From positions 62,001-126,000 of the forward strand of contig NZ_JBKBQM010000002.1 of NCBI RefSeq assembly GCF_046292685.1: 64,000 bases of DNA, read 5' to 3'. The position numbers were made by a program, and so were the translations under genes. Every line of letters begins with the position of its first letter. Within the stretch, counting starts at the first letter, position 1. This DNA comes from Wagnerdoeblera sp046292685 (GTDB lineage: Bacteria > Pseudomonadota > Alphaproteobacteria > Rhodobacterales > Rhodobacteraceae). A model generated the notes under the pieces. It was not told the DNA's origin. It saw nothing but the letters and a program-made list of their open reading frames with translations, and searched no databases. Positions 37,020-45,753 of this stretch are shown here, in pieces.

Positions 37020-38504
37020 ATGCGCCATATCCTTGCCATCGACCAGGGCACCACCTCCAGCCGGGCGATCCTGTTCGACGCCGCCTTGCGCCCGCTGGCC
37101 ACCGAACAGCGCGAGTTCCCGCAATCCTACCCCGCGCCCGGCTGGGTCGAACACGATCCGGCGCATCTGTGGGGCACGGTCCGCGACTGTGTGACCGGCG
37201 TGCTGTCCCGGGCCGGCATCGCTGCGGTGCAGGTGGCGGCCATCGGCATCACCAACCAGCGCGAAACCACCCTGATCTGGGATCGCGCCACCGGCGCCCC
37301 GCTGCACCCGGCGATCGTCTGGCAGGACCGGCGCACCGCCGACACCTGCGCGGCCTTGCGCGCCGGCGGGCACGAACCGGCAATCACCGAACGCACGGGG
37401 CTGCTGCTCGACCCCTATTTCAGCGCGACCAAGGCGGCGTGGATCCTCGACCACGTGCCGGGCGCCCGGGCGCGCGCCGAACGCGGCGAACTTGCCTTTG
37501 GCACCGTTGATACCTGGCTGATCTGGAACCTGACCGGCGGCCGGGTTCATGCCACCGACGCCACCAACGCCGCGCGCACCATGCTGTTCGATATCGGCGC
37601 CGGGGCCTGGGATGCTGGCCTGTGCGACCTGCTGCGCGTGCCTCTGGCGATGCTGCCTCAGGTGCGCGATTGCGCAGCCGATTTCGGCACCACCGACCCG
37701 GCGCTGTTCGGGGCCGCCATCCCGATCTGCGGGGTGGCCGGCGACCAGCAGGCCGCGACGATGGGCCAGGCCTGTTTCAGCCCCGGCATGATGAAATCGA
37801 CCTATGGCACGGGGTGCTTTGCCTTGCTCAACACCGGGTCGGACCGGGTGGCATCGCGCAACCGCTTGCTGACGACCATTGCCTATCAACTTGGCGGGCG
37901 GCGCACCTATGCGCTGGAAGGGTCGATCTTCATCGCCGGCGCGGTGGTGCAATGGCTGCGCGACGGGTTGGGCGTGATCGAAAGCGCCGCCCAGACGCAA
38001 GCCCTGGCCGAGCAGGCCGACCCGGCGCAACAGGTCGTGCTGGTGCCGGCGTTCACCGGCCTCGGGGCGCCCTGGTGGAACCCAGAGGCGCGCGGCGCCG
38101 TGTTCGGCCTGACGCGCAACACCGGCCCGAAGGAACTGGCGCGGGCGGCGCTGGAAAGCGTGGGCCACCAGACCCGCGACCTGCTGGACGCGATGCGCGC
38201 CGACTGGGGCACCGCCCCCGAAGGCGTGCTCAGGGTCGATGGCGGCATGACCGGCAGCGACTGGACGATGCAGTTTCTGGCCGACATCCTGGGCGCGCCG
38301 GTGGACCGCCCGCAGGTCACCGAAACCACCGCGCTGGGTGCGGCATGGCTGGCCGGGTTCCAGGCCGGGCTTTGCCCGGGTCCCGAAGGCTTTGCCGAGG
38401 CCTGGGCGCTGGAGCGACGCTTTGCCCCGCAGATGGCGCCGGAGCGGCGCGAGGCCGCCCATGCGCGCTGGCGGCGTGCCGTGGCCGCCACACTGTCGGT
38501 CTGA
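37020..38504 (+). CDS. glpK: Glycerol kinase
   Basis: GlpK phosphorylates glycerol to glycerol-3-phosphate, the substrate of the adjacent GlpD. The 494-residue FGGY kinase starts HILAIDQGTTSSRAILFD and contains GITNQRETTLIWDR, WQDRRTAD, CGVAGDQQAATMGQ and STYGTGCFALLNTG. The C-terminal signature is RVDGGMTGSDWTMQFLADIL. The weak ribosome site GGGGAA precedes the ATG. No glycerol facilitator or glpR gene lies nearby. Confidence 0.97.
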   Translation: MRHILAIDQGTTSSRAILFDAALRPLATEQREFPQSYPAPGWVEHDPAHLWGTVRDCVTGVLSRAGIAAVQVAAIGITNQRETTLIWDRATGAPLHPAIVWQDRRTADTCAALRAGGHEPAITERTGLLLDPYFSATKAAWILDHVPGARARAERGELAFGTVDTWLIWNLTGGRVHATDATNAARTMLFDIGAGAWDAGLCDLLRVPLAMLPQVRDCAADFGTTDPALFGAAIPICGVAGDQQAATMGQACFSPGMMKSTYGTGCFALLNTGSDRVASRNRLLTTIAYQLGGRRTYALEGSIFIAGAVVQWLRDGLGVIESAAQTQALAEQADPAQQVVLVPAFTGLGAPWWNPEARGAVFGLTRNTGPKELARAALESVGHQTRDLLDAMRADWGTAPEGVLRVDGGMTGSDWTMQFLADILGAPVDRPQVTETTALGAAWLAGFQAGLCPGPEGFAEAWALERRFAPQMAPERREAAHARWRRAVAATLSV

Positions 38505-38616
38505 TCCCGCGCCCGATCCGCGCAGCGCACAATTCCGCCGCCCGGCCCCTTGTCGCCTGCGCGCGCGCGCCCCATGTGCGCGCAGCGACAGACCCGGACC
38601 CCGGAAGGAACGACTC

Positions 38617-39537
38617 TTGGACTATGTGCTGCTGATTGCCGGATTTATCGGATTGTTTCTGGGCGGCGATGCGCTGGTGCGCGGCGCCGCGGGGCTGGCC
38701 CGAAGATTGGGCATCCCGCCGCTGGTCATCGGCCTGACCATCGTGGGGTTCGGCACTTCGACGCCCGAGTTGCTGGTTTCGGTGGATGCGGCCATGCGGG
38801 GGGTGCCCGACATTGCCGTCGGCAACGTGGTCGGGTCGAACATCGGGAACATCCTGCTGATCGCCGGGCTTTCGGCACTGATCTACCCGATCCGCATCGT
38901 GGGCGACACGCTGCGCCGCGATACGGCGGTGATGATGGCGGCGACGCTTGCGCTGGTGCCGCTGTTCTGGCTCGGCAGCATGGGCCGGTTGTCGGGCGGC
39001 CTGCTGGTGGCGGCGCTTGCGACCTACCTTTACATCGCGTTCCGGCAAGGCGGCAACGACCACGAAGACACCGGCACCACGGCGGTTCCGCCGGCCTGGG
39101 TATCGGTTCTGTGGCTGGTGGGCGGTATCGTGGTGCTGATGTTCGGCGCCCAGGCGCTGGTCGAAGGCGCTGTCAACATCGCCCGCCGCTTCGGCGTCTC
39201 GGAGGCGTTCATCGGCTTGTCGGTCGTGGCGGTCGGCACCTCGTTGCCAGAACTGGCAACCTCGGTCATCGCGGCGATCAAGCGCCAGTCGGAAATCGCC
39301 ATCGGCAACATCGTCGGCTCCAACATCTTCAACATCCTCGGCATCCTCGGCCTGACGGCGGTGATTTCGCCGATTCCGGTGGCCGACCGTTTCATCGGGT
39401 TCGATCTGCCGGTGATGCTGGCCGCCTCGCTGGTGCTGACCGCGTTTCTGGTGTTGCGCCCGGTGATCGGGCGGGTCTCGGGCGGGCTGATGCTGGCGGC
39501 CTATGCTGCCTACCTGTGGGGGGCGCAGGCGATTTAG
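38617..39537 (+). CDS. Na+/Ca2+ exchanger family protein (CaCA, YrbG-like)
   Basis: A 306-residue membrane antiporter of the cation/calcium exchanger superfamily. It has two inverted halves. Each carries an alpha repeat with the ion-binding glutamate (GFGTSTPELLVS at about residue 45 and AVGTSLPELATS at about 207) and a GNVVGSNIGNI / GNIVGSNIFNI partner motif. I chose a TTG start at 38617 because AAGGAA lies just upstream and no ATG fits. Its stop overlaps the convergent permease gene by four bases. Confidence 0.9.
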   Translation: MDYVLLIAGFIGLFLGGDALVRGAAGLARRLGIPPLVIGLTIVGFGTSTPELLVSVDAAMRGVPDIAVGNVVGSNIGNILLIAGLSALIYPIRIVGDTLRRDTAVMMAATLALVPLFWLGSMGRLSGGLLVAALATYLYIAFRQGGNDHEDTGTTAVPPAWVSVLWLVGGIVVLMFGAQALVEGAVNIARRFGVSEAFIGLSVVAVGTSLPELATSVIAAIKRQSEIAIGNIVGSNIFNILGILGLTAVISPIPVADRFIGFDLPVMLAASLVLTAFLVLRPVIGRVSGGLMLAAYAAYLWGAQAI

Positions 39538-40661
39538 CGCCGCTCGCGCCCGGCCGGGTCGAAGATCGCTTGCGCTTCGGCCCGCCCCTTGGCCGTCAGG
39601 ATCAGCGCATCGCCCTGTCGCTGGATCAAGCCGCGGTCCAGCCCGTGCAGGATGACCGAGGCCGCCTGTTTAGGCGTCCAGTGCAGGTGGGCCGAAAGTG
39701 CCGCCCCGGTGCATTCGATGCGCGCCTCGGGGCCGTCCTCGTGGGTGTGCAGGTGCGCCACCATCGTGCGAGCGGCGCGGTCGGCCGCCTCGGACTGGCG
39801 CCGGCGCCAGCGCGCCAGCACCCCGCGCTGCGGCGCCGCCAGCAAGGCCAGCGCGAACATGGCCCCGGCGCAAACCGCCATCATGCCGCCGATGGAGACA
39901 TCCAGCGCAAAGGCCAGCGTCTGCCCCGCCGCAGCGGCCAGCAGCGCAACCCCCATCGCCAACCCCAGCGCGCGGGCCGGCCGGTCGGTCAGGAACAGCG
40001 CGGTGGCCGAAGGCACGATGGCAAAGGCGATGAACAGGATCGCCCCCACCGCGTCGAAACTGGCCACCGCCGTCACCGAGGTCAGCACCAGCAGGGCCTG
40101 ATGCAGCGCCCCCGGCGCCAGCCCGAGCGCCGCGGCCAGCGCAGGGTCGAAGCTGCCCAGTTTCAGTTCCTTCCAGAATGCCGCGACGAAGGCGGCGTTG
40201 ACCAGCGCCACCAGGGCCAGCGTCAGCACAGCCACCGGCACCTCGACCCCGGCCACATGCTGCGTCTCCAGCCAGACAAACCCGATTTCGCCCAGCAGGA
40301 CGGTATCGACATCGACATGCACGTCGCGGGCATGCAGGTTGATGAGCAGAACGCCGGCCGCGAAAAGGGCCGGGAACACCAGCCCGATCGCCGCGTCCGA
40401 GGCCACCAGCCGGGACCGTTGCAGCATCCCCGTCAGGCTGACGGTCGCCACGCCGGCAAGGGCAGCGCCCAGCAACTGCACCGGCCCGGCGGTGGCGCCG
40501 GTCAGCATCCACACCAGCACGATGCCCAGCACGATGGAATGGGCGACCGCATCGGTCAGCATGGCGGTGCCGCGCAGCACCAGGAACAGGCCCAGCGGCG
40601 CCGCAGCGACCCCCACGAGAGCGCCGGTCAGCCAGATGGCGACAAGCGGTTCGGCCAGCAT
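39534..40661 (-). CDS. Mn/Zn/Fe ABC transporter permease with C-terminal winged-helix-like domain
   Basis: A 375-residue permease of the ABC-3 family (MntB/SitD/ZnuB type). About eight membrane helices fill residues 5-285 (LVLRGTAMLTDAVAHSIVLGIVL; ASFDAVGAILFIAFAIVPSA). A cytoplasmic tail of some 90 residues follows. It starts with a His-containing stretch (VAHLHTHEDGPEA) and contains a winged-helix-like unit (LSAHLHWTPKQAASVILHGLD, then GLIQRQGDALILTAKG). The ATG overlaps the upstream stop; a GTG one codon earlier is an alternative. It is the last gene of the metal operon. Confidence 0.88.
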   Translation of the reverse strand: MLAEPLVAIWLTGALVGVAAAPLGLFLVLRGTAMLTDAVAHSIVLGIVLVWMLTGATAGPVQLLGAALAGVATVSLTGMLQRSRLVASDAAIGLVFPALFAAGVLLINLHARDVHVDVDTVLLGEIGFVWLETQHVAGVEVPVAVLTLALVALVNAAFVAAFWKELKLGSFDPALAAALGLAPGALHQALLVLTSVTAVASFDAVGAILFIAFAIVPSATALFLTDRPARALGLAMGVALLAAAAGQTLAFALDVSIGGMMAVCAGAMFALALLAAPQRGVLARWRRRQSEAADRAARTMVAHLHTHEDGPEARIECTGAALSAHLHWTPKQAASVILHGLDRGLIQRQGDALILTAKGRAEAQAIFDPAGRERR

Positions 40662-41788
40662 CACGCCCGCCCTCCGTCATTCGGTGCCGGCGCGTCGTGC
40701 GCCCCGGCCTCGGCTTGCCCCTTGCGGGTCAGCACCCAATGCCGGGTGGTTTCCGGCGGGTGCGACACCTCGGAGACCAGGCCTTCGGCTTGCAGACGAT
40801 CCAGCGTGCGCGCGGTGGCGGTGCCGTGGGCCGCGTCGATCATGCCGGCCTCGGCGCGATAGTGCGGGTCGCCGTGCGCCCGGCCGAGCGCCGCCAACGT
40901 CGACAGAACCCGGGTGCCTTCCAGCTGCGCGGCCAGGCGCCGGTCGCGCAGCACACGCCAGACCGCGCCGCGCCCCGGTGCCAGCGCCAGCGACACGGCG
41001 GCGATGGCCGTGGCGATCAGCACCACCACCGGCCCTGTCGCAAGCCCGCGTGCGCCCGCCGAAATCACGGCGCCGCCCACCCCGGCCAGCACGCCGAAAA
41101 CGGCGGCCAGCACCGTCATCGGCCACAGCCGCACCACCCAGGCCCGGGCGGCCACCGCCGGCGCAATCAGCATGGCGGTCATCAGCACGACGCCGACCAT
41201 CTGCAAGCCCACGACAATCGCCATCGCCATCAGCAGCGTCAGCATGGCCTCGACCGCCGCCACCGGCACGCCGAGGGCGCGGGCATAGTCGCGGTCGAAG
41301 CACACAAGCTTGATCCACGGCCAGCCGGCCGCGACGGCCCCCACCGCCAGCAGGCCCACCAGCGCCATGACCTGCACATCGGCCAGCAGCATCGCCGCCG
41401 CTTGCCCGAACAGAAACGCCGAAAGCCCCGCCGCCCCGGCCCCGCCGGTCGCCTGCACGTGGCTGAGCAACACGACCCCGCCGGCAAACCAGACCGACAG
41501 CACGATCCCCAGCGCCGCATCGGACTTCAGCCGGGTAAACCGGCCGATGGCCAGCACCGACAGCGCCGCCAGGGCCCCGGCGACCAGCGCCCCGGTCATC
41601 AGCGCCGGCAAGGCCCGGCCCGCCACCAGATACCCCAGGCACAGGCCGGGCAAGGCGGCATGGGCCAGCACATCGCCCATCAGGCTCTGGCGGCGCAGCA
41701 CCGCAAAGCTGCCCAGCACCCCGCCCGTCGCCCCCAGCACCGCAGCACCTGCCGCGACGACGCCAATCGTATGGTCAAGCCCGGTCAA
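40661..41788 (-). CDS. Mn/Zn/Fe ABC transporter permease with C-terminal winged-helix-like domain
   Basis: A 375-residue ABC-3 permease (MntC/SitC-like). The core begins with GGVLGSFAVLRRQSLMGDVLAHAALPG, the family hallmark. After the last helix (near residue 270) comes a tail of about 100 residues resembling a winged helix: VLSTLAALGRAHGDPHYRA, then LDRLQAEGLVSEV, then HWVLTRKGQAEA. The start is uncertain. I prefer TTG at 41788, which follows a G-rich stretch; another TTG at 41854 would add 22 residues of unlikely sequence. It lies 118 bases after the ATPase gene. Confidence 0.85.
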   Translation of the reverse strand: MTGLDHTIGVVAAGAAVLGATGGVLGSFAVLRRQSLMGDVLAHAALPGLCLGYLVAGRALPALMTGALVAGALAALSVLAIGRFTRLKSDAALGIVLSVWFAGGVVLLSHVQATGGAGAAGLSAFLFGQAAAMLLADVQVMALVGLLAVGAVAAGWPWIKLVCFDRDYARALGVPVAAVEAMLTLLMAMAIVVGLQMVGVVLMTAMLIAPAVAARAWVVRLWPMTVLAAVFGVLAGVGGAVISAGARGLATGPVVVLIATAIAAVSLALAPGRGAVWRVLRDRRLAAQLEGTRVLSTLAALGRAHGDPHYRAEAGMIDAAHGTATARTLDRLQAEGLVSEVSHPPETTRHWVLTRKGQAEAGAHDAPAPNDGGRA

Positions 41789-41906
41789 CCGCGCCCCCCG
41801 ATGCAACCGGGCAAGGCCGCAGGCCGTGCATTCGCGGATTGCGGTTCCCCGCAAGCAGCTTGCCGGCCGGCCCGATCCGGCAACGGGCGGGCGCAGACGG
41901 CGGGTG

Positions 41907-42665
41907 TCACGCCGCGCCCCCGATCAGGGCGACGCGGCCGCCATAGGCGCGGCGCAGGTTTTCGGGCGTGTAGACCTCGGCAACCGGCCCTTGCGCAATC
42001 ACCCGCACGTTCAGCATCACCAGCCAGTCGAAATACTTCTGCACCGTCTGAAGGTCGTGGTGCACGACGATCACCGTGCGGCCCTGGTCGCGCAGGCGCT
42101 GCAACAGCGCCACGATGGCCGCTTCGGTCACCGCATCGACCCCGGCCATCGGTTCGTCAAGGATATACAGGTCGGGCTCCTGCACCAGCGCCCGGGCGAT
42201 GAACACCCGCTGCTGCTGCCCCCCCGACAGGTCGGCAATCTGACGCCCTGCGAAATCGGCCATGTCCACCGACGCCAGCGCCGCCAGCGCCTGCGCCCGC
42301 GCCGCACGCCCCGGCCGGCGCAACCAGCCAAGCCGGCCGTAAAGCCCCATCTCTACCACATCGAGCGCGGTGGCGGGAAAATCCCAATCCACCGTCGAGC
42401 GCTGCGGCACATAGCCGACCCTGCCCCGCGCCTTGGCATAAGGCAGGCCGAAGAACCGCACATGCCCCGCGGTCGGCTGCACCAGCCCCAGCGCGGCTTT
42501 CAGCAGGGTCGATTTTCCCGCGCCGTTCGGCCCCACCACAGCGCACATCACCCCCGGCGGCACATCGAGGTCGATGTCCCACAGCACCGGCGCGTTGCGA
42601 TAGGCAACGGTCAGATCCTCGACATGCAAGGCGATGTGCGGCTCGTGCAAGGCGTCCGGGCTCAT
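41907..42665 (-). CDS. Mn/Zn/Fe ABC transporter ATP-binding protein
   Basis: A 252-residue ATPase of the metal-chelate ABC family (MntB/SitB/ZnuC type). Walker A is GPNGAGKSTLLKAALGL, the conserved segment VGYVPQRSTVDWDFPATALDVVEMG is typical of manganese/zinc importers, the signature is LSGGQQQRVFIARAL, and Walker B is LYILDEPMAGVD. It overlaps the binding-protein gene by four bases and so is coupled to it. Confidence 0.94.
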   Translation of the reverse strand: MSPDALHEPHIALHVEDLTVAYRNAPVLWDIDLDVPPGVMCAVVGPNGAGKSTLLKAALGLVQPTAGHVRFFGLPYAKARGRVGYVPQRSTVDWDFPATALDVVEMGLYGRLGWLRRPGRAARAQALAALASVDMADFAGRQIADLSGGQQQRVFIARALVQEPDLYILDEPMAGVDAVTEAAIVALLQRLRDQGRTVIVVHHDLQTVQKYFDWLVMLNVRVIAQGPVAEVYTPENLRRAYGGRVALIGGAA

Positions 42666-43618
42666 GGCGCCACCTTGTGCCGTTCGGCCCAGGGGCGCAA
42701 GGCCTCGGGCCAGGGGGCGGCGGTGCCGCCCAACGCCGCGACGATGGCGCGCACGTTCCAGCGGATCATGCCGATGTAGGTGCCTTCGGGGGTGCCTTCG
42801 GCCCCCATCGCATCCGAGAACAGCGACGCGCCAAGGTCGGCCCTTCCGCCAGCGGCCTGCACAGCCTCCAGCATCGCCTGGATGCTGCGCGGGTTGATCG
42901 TGCTTTCGACGAACACGGCCGGGACGCCGGCGGCCACGACCTCGGCCGCAACCGCGCGGATATCCGCGACGCTGGCTTCGGATTCGGTGGAAAACCCCTG
43001 GATCGCCAGCTGCCGCAAGCCATAGGCGCGCGCGAAATAACCAAAGGCATCATGCGCCGTGACCAGCACCCGGGCATGTTCGGGGATGCTGGCGAGGGAT
43101 TCGGCCGCCCAGGCGTGCAACGCGGCAAGTTCGGCCTGCAACTCCGCCGCACGGCTGTCCAGATCGGCCTGGCAGGCCGGACGGGCCCGGGCCAGTTCCG
43201 CCGCGATCGTCGGCACCAGGCGCGACCACAGCGACACGTCCATCCACAGATGCGGGTCGGGGGCACCATCGGCGCCGAGCAGCTCGGCCGGGGGAATGGC
43301 CACCTCGCCCAAGGCAGCCACCTGACGGTCGCGGGCCAGACGCGCCAGCACGCTGCCAAGGCGCCCCTCCAGGTTCAGGCCAAGGTGAAACACCACCTGC
43401 GCCTCTTGCAGACGCCCGATGTCGGAGGCGCGCGGCTGAAACAGATGCGGGTCGTTTCCGGGGCCGATCAGAACCTTGACCTCGGCGCAGTCGCCGCCCA
43501 CCCGGCCCGCAAGGTCGCCGATCATGCCGACCGTCGCCAGAACCCGGACCGGCTCGGCCAAGGCGCCGGCCGCCGTCAAGACCAGCGACACCAGACCCGC
43601 TGCAATCGCGCCACGCAT
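42662..43618 (-). CDS. Mn/Zn/Fe ABC transporter substrate-binding protein
   Basis: A 318-residue cluster A-I metal-binding lipoprotein-like or periplasmic protein. The signal peptide is MRGAIAAGLVSLVLTAAGALA. Likely metal ligands are His in NDPHLFQPRASD, His in DPHLWMDVSLW, Glu in VFVESTINPRS, and Asp in LFSDAMGAEG. There is no long His-rich loop, which favours manganese over zinc, though this is not decisive. The ATG at 43618 has AGGAGG eight bases upstream. A Fur-family-like box lies 19 bases upstream of the start. Confidence 0.92.
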   Translation of the reverse strand: MRGAIAAGLVSLVLTAAGALAEPVRVLATVGMIGDLAGRVGGDCAEVKVLIGPGNDPHLFQPRASDIGRLQEAQVVFHLGLNLEGRLGSVLARLARDRQVAALGEVAIPPAELLGADGAPDPHLWMDVSLWSRLVPTIAAELARARPACQADLDSRAAELQAELAALHAWAAESLASIPEHARVLVTAHDAFGYFARAYGLRQLAIQGFSTESEASVADIRAVAAEVVAAGVPAVFVESTINPRSIQAMLEAVQAAGGRADLGASLFSDAMGAEGTPEGTYIGMIRWNVRAIVAALGGTAAPWPEALRPWAERHKVAP

Positions 43619-43637
43619 CCGACACGTCCTCCTGACC

Positions 43638-43658
43638 TGCAAGTGATAATCATTCGCA
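43638..43658 (-). promoter_or_regulatory. Fur/Zur/Mur-like operator overlapping the metal operon promoter
   Basis: A 21-bp imperfect palindrome (8 of 10 arm positions match, centre at 43648) with the core GTGATAATCATT. The core equals the second half of the classical Fur box. On the minus strand it overlaps a possible -10 TATCAC (43648-43643), 16 bases from a TTGCCT -35 (43670-43665). A bound repressor would block this promoter. Which metal is sensed cannot be told. Confidence 0.6.
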
Positions 43659-43765
43659 GGAAATAGGCAAGAGACGGGGCATGACAAGCACAGGGTTGTG
43701 CAAGACCGCCGGCCACCGGGCCGGGGCCGTGTGCAGATACGGTCAGAGAGTGGGGTGCAGACGCC

Positions 43766-44071
43766 CTAGCGCCGGCGGCGGGGCTGCGCGGCAACCGGCA
43801 CAGGAACCGGAACGGCATGCTGCCGCAACCCGCCACGCGGGGTATCGTCGGTGTCGGCCATGGCCATGATTGCGATGGCGAACTGAACCCCGGCAAACAC
43901 ACTGCCCGAGAACAAGAAGATCATCGCACCGGCAAGCCAGCCCGACCCGGATTCGAGCATCAGGTGCCGCAACCCCGCAACGTCCAGCGCGAGCAAGCCC
44001 CCGAGGAACAGTGCCGAAAGGCCGAAGCCAATGGCGACGCTGCGGATGTACAGGCGAACAAGCTTCGGCAT
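43766..44071 (-). CDS. Small two-helix membrane protein, conserved hypothetical
   Basis: A 101-residue protein with two membrane helices (about residues 9-30 and 40-67) and a basic, Pro/Val-rich tail ending RRRR. The opening MPKLVRLYIRSVAIGFG is familiar from conserved hypothetical proteins of Rhodobacteraceae; the function is not known. GGGAG lies about seven bases before the ATG. The upstream region repeats an 11-base word found in the metal-operon operator. Confidence 0.8.
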   Translation of the reverse strand: MPKLVRLYIRSVAIGFGLSALFLGGLLALDVAGLRHLMLESGSGWLAGAMIFLFSGSVFAGVQFAIAIMAMADTDDTPRGGLRQHAVPVPVPVAAQPRRRR

Positions 44072-44189
44072 GTCGATTCTCCCATCGTGCAAGTGATAGA
44101 TTAGCGCCCATTCCGCCAAGGTCCAGCGCCGCATTGCCGCATCCCGCTGTATAGGTGGACTCTCGCCGGGCCGGCAGGGTGGCGCAGGC

Positions 44190-44912
44190 TCAGCCCCCCA
44201 GCAGCAGCCGCGCCAGAACGGGCGCCAGCACCGCCGTCAAAATCGCCGACAGGCCCATCCCCACCGCGGCAAAGGCTCCGGCGGTTTCGTGCACCTGCAC
44301 CGCACGCGCCACCCCGATGCCATGCGCCGCCACCCCGACCGCCAGCCCGCGCGCGCGCCAGTCGCGCAGGCGCAGCGCGTTCAGCAGCGGCGTAGCCACG
44401 ATGGCCCCCATCACCCCGGTCAGGATGACCAGCACCGCCGTCAGCGTGGGCGAGCCGCCGATGGCCTCGGAAACCCCCAGCGCCACCGGCGCCGTCGCCG
44501 ATTTGGGCACCATCGACAGCAGCACCGCCCGGTCTACCCCCAGGGCGTGCCCGATCCAGACCACCGAGACGACCGAAACGCAGACACCGGCGACCACCGC
44601 CCCCAGCATCGGCACCGCCGCGCGGCGCAACCGGCCCCATTGCGCATGCAGCGGCACCGCCAGCGCCACGGTCGCCGGACCAAGCATGAAGTGCACGAAC
44701 TGCGCGCCTTCGAAGTAAACCAGATAAGGGGTGCGCGTGGCCCAAAGAATGGCGGCCAGAAGGGCCACGGCGCTCAGAACCGGGTTGACCAGCGGATGCC
44801 GGCCGCTGGCGCGGCTGGCGGCATCGCCGATCACATAGGCCGACAAGGTCAGCGTCAGCCACAACAGCGGCTCTCGGCCGAGATAGCCCCAGATCTCGGC
44901 AAAGTCAGTCAT
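44190..44912 (-). CDS. lrgB: LrgB/YohK family membrane protein
   Basis: A 240-residue protein with about six to seven membrane helices and the LrgB hallmark MVPKSATAPVALGVSEAIGG. LrgB works with LrgA in holin-like control of murein hydrolase activity, or in some bacteria in export of glycolate or pyruvate. The start overlaps the end of the LrgA gene by eight bases, as expected for a pair. Confidence 0.9.
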   Translation of the reverse strand: MTDFAEIWGYLGREPLLWLTLTLSAYVIGDAASRASGRHPLVNPVLSAVALLAAILWATRTPYLVYFEGAQFVHFMLGPATVALAVPLHAQWGRLRRAAVPMLGAVVAGVCVSVVSVVWIGHALGVDRAVLLSMVPKSATAPVALGVSEAIGGSPTLTAVLVILTGVMGAIVATPLLNALRLRDWRARGLAVGVAAHGIGVARAVQVHETAGAFAAVGMGLSAILTAVLAPVLARLLLGG

Positions 44913-45258
44913 CGCGCGCCCCGGTCAGCCGCGCGAGCGCCGCAAACACCAGCGCGCCGCAGCCGATGGCGAGCACGGTCGAGCCCAGCAGCGCCACCGC
45001 GATGGCCACCCCCTGCCCGCCCAGCGTGGCCATATGCCCGACCACGCCGACGCCGGCCGGCACGAACAAAAGCGACAGATGCGCCAGAATCCCCTGCCCC
45101 GCCGGTCGCGCAGCCTCGGCCAGCCGGCCCGACGCCAGCATGGCCGCAAGCAGCAGCACCATGCCCAGCACCGGCCCCGGCACCGGCAGTGCCAGCGCCT
45201 GCACACCCACAACGCCCAGCAACTGAAAGATCAGGATGAGCGTGACCGACAGCGCCAT
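44905..45258 (-). CDS. lrgA: CidA/LrgA family holin-like protein
   Basis: A 117-residue protein with about four helices. Family motifs are LPVPGPVLGMVLLL and LSLLFVPAGVGVVGHM. It is the small partner of LrgB, which follows with an eight-base overlap. It starts three bases after the nusB stop on the same strand, so the pair may be carried on the ribB-ribH-nusB transcript. Confidence 0.9.
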   Translation of the reverse strand: MALSVTLILIFQLLGVVGVQALALPVPGPVLGMVLLLAAMLASGRLAEAARPAGQGILAHLSLLFVPAGVGVVGHMATLGGQGVAIAVALLGSTVLAIGCGALVFAALARLTGARDD

Positions 45259-45261
45259 CGG

Positions 45262-45753
45262 TCAGCCTGCGAAGTCGTCGGGCCTTGCCTCGCGCGCCAT
45301 GTGGTCGAGCACGGCGTTGACGAATTTCGGCTCTTTGCCTTCGGGGAAAAAGGCACGCGCCACATCGACGAATTCGGTGATGGCGACCTTGGCGGGGGTG
45401 CCGGGGGCCAGCAACTCGGCCCCGGCCGCACGGAACAGCGCGCGCAGCACCGGGTCGATCCGGTCGATCGGCCAGGCGGCAACCAGGGCGCGGTCGGTCA
45501 TCTGGTCGATCCGGGCCTGCCAGTTCACCGCCCAGTCCAGCAGCTTGCGGAAATGGTCGATGTCGCCTTCGGCGAATTGCACGTCGTCCAGCTCCATGCC
45601 GAAACGATGAGTCTCGAACTCGCGCGCGACGCGGTCTGCATCCTGACCGGACATTTCCATCTGATACAGCGCCTGCACGGCATATAGCCGGGACGCGGAT
45701 TTGCGCTGGCGCTTTGCCGCGGTTGCGGCCTTGCGCTTTTCCTCGGCGCTCAT
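45262..45753 (-). CDS. nusB: Transcription antitermination factor NusB
   Basis: NusB binds boxA RNA with NusE (S10) in rRNA antitermination. The 163-residue product has a basic lead (KRKAATAAKRQRKSASR), then ASRLYAVQALYQMEMSG and the C-terminal part VAITEFVDVARAFFPEGKEPKFVNAVLDHMA, both typical. The ATG overlaps the ribH stop (ATGA). ribH-nusB linkage is widespread in proteobacteria. Confidence 0.96.
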   Translation of the reverse strand: MSAEEKRKAATAAKRQRKSASRLYAVQALYQMEMSGQDADRVAREFETHRFGMELDDVQFAEGDIDHFRKLLDWAVNWQARIDQMTDRALVAAWPIDRIDPVLRALFRAAGAELLAPGTPAKVAITEFVDVARAFFPEGKEPKFVNAVLDHMAREARPDDFAG

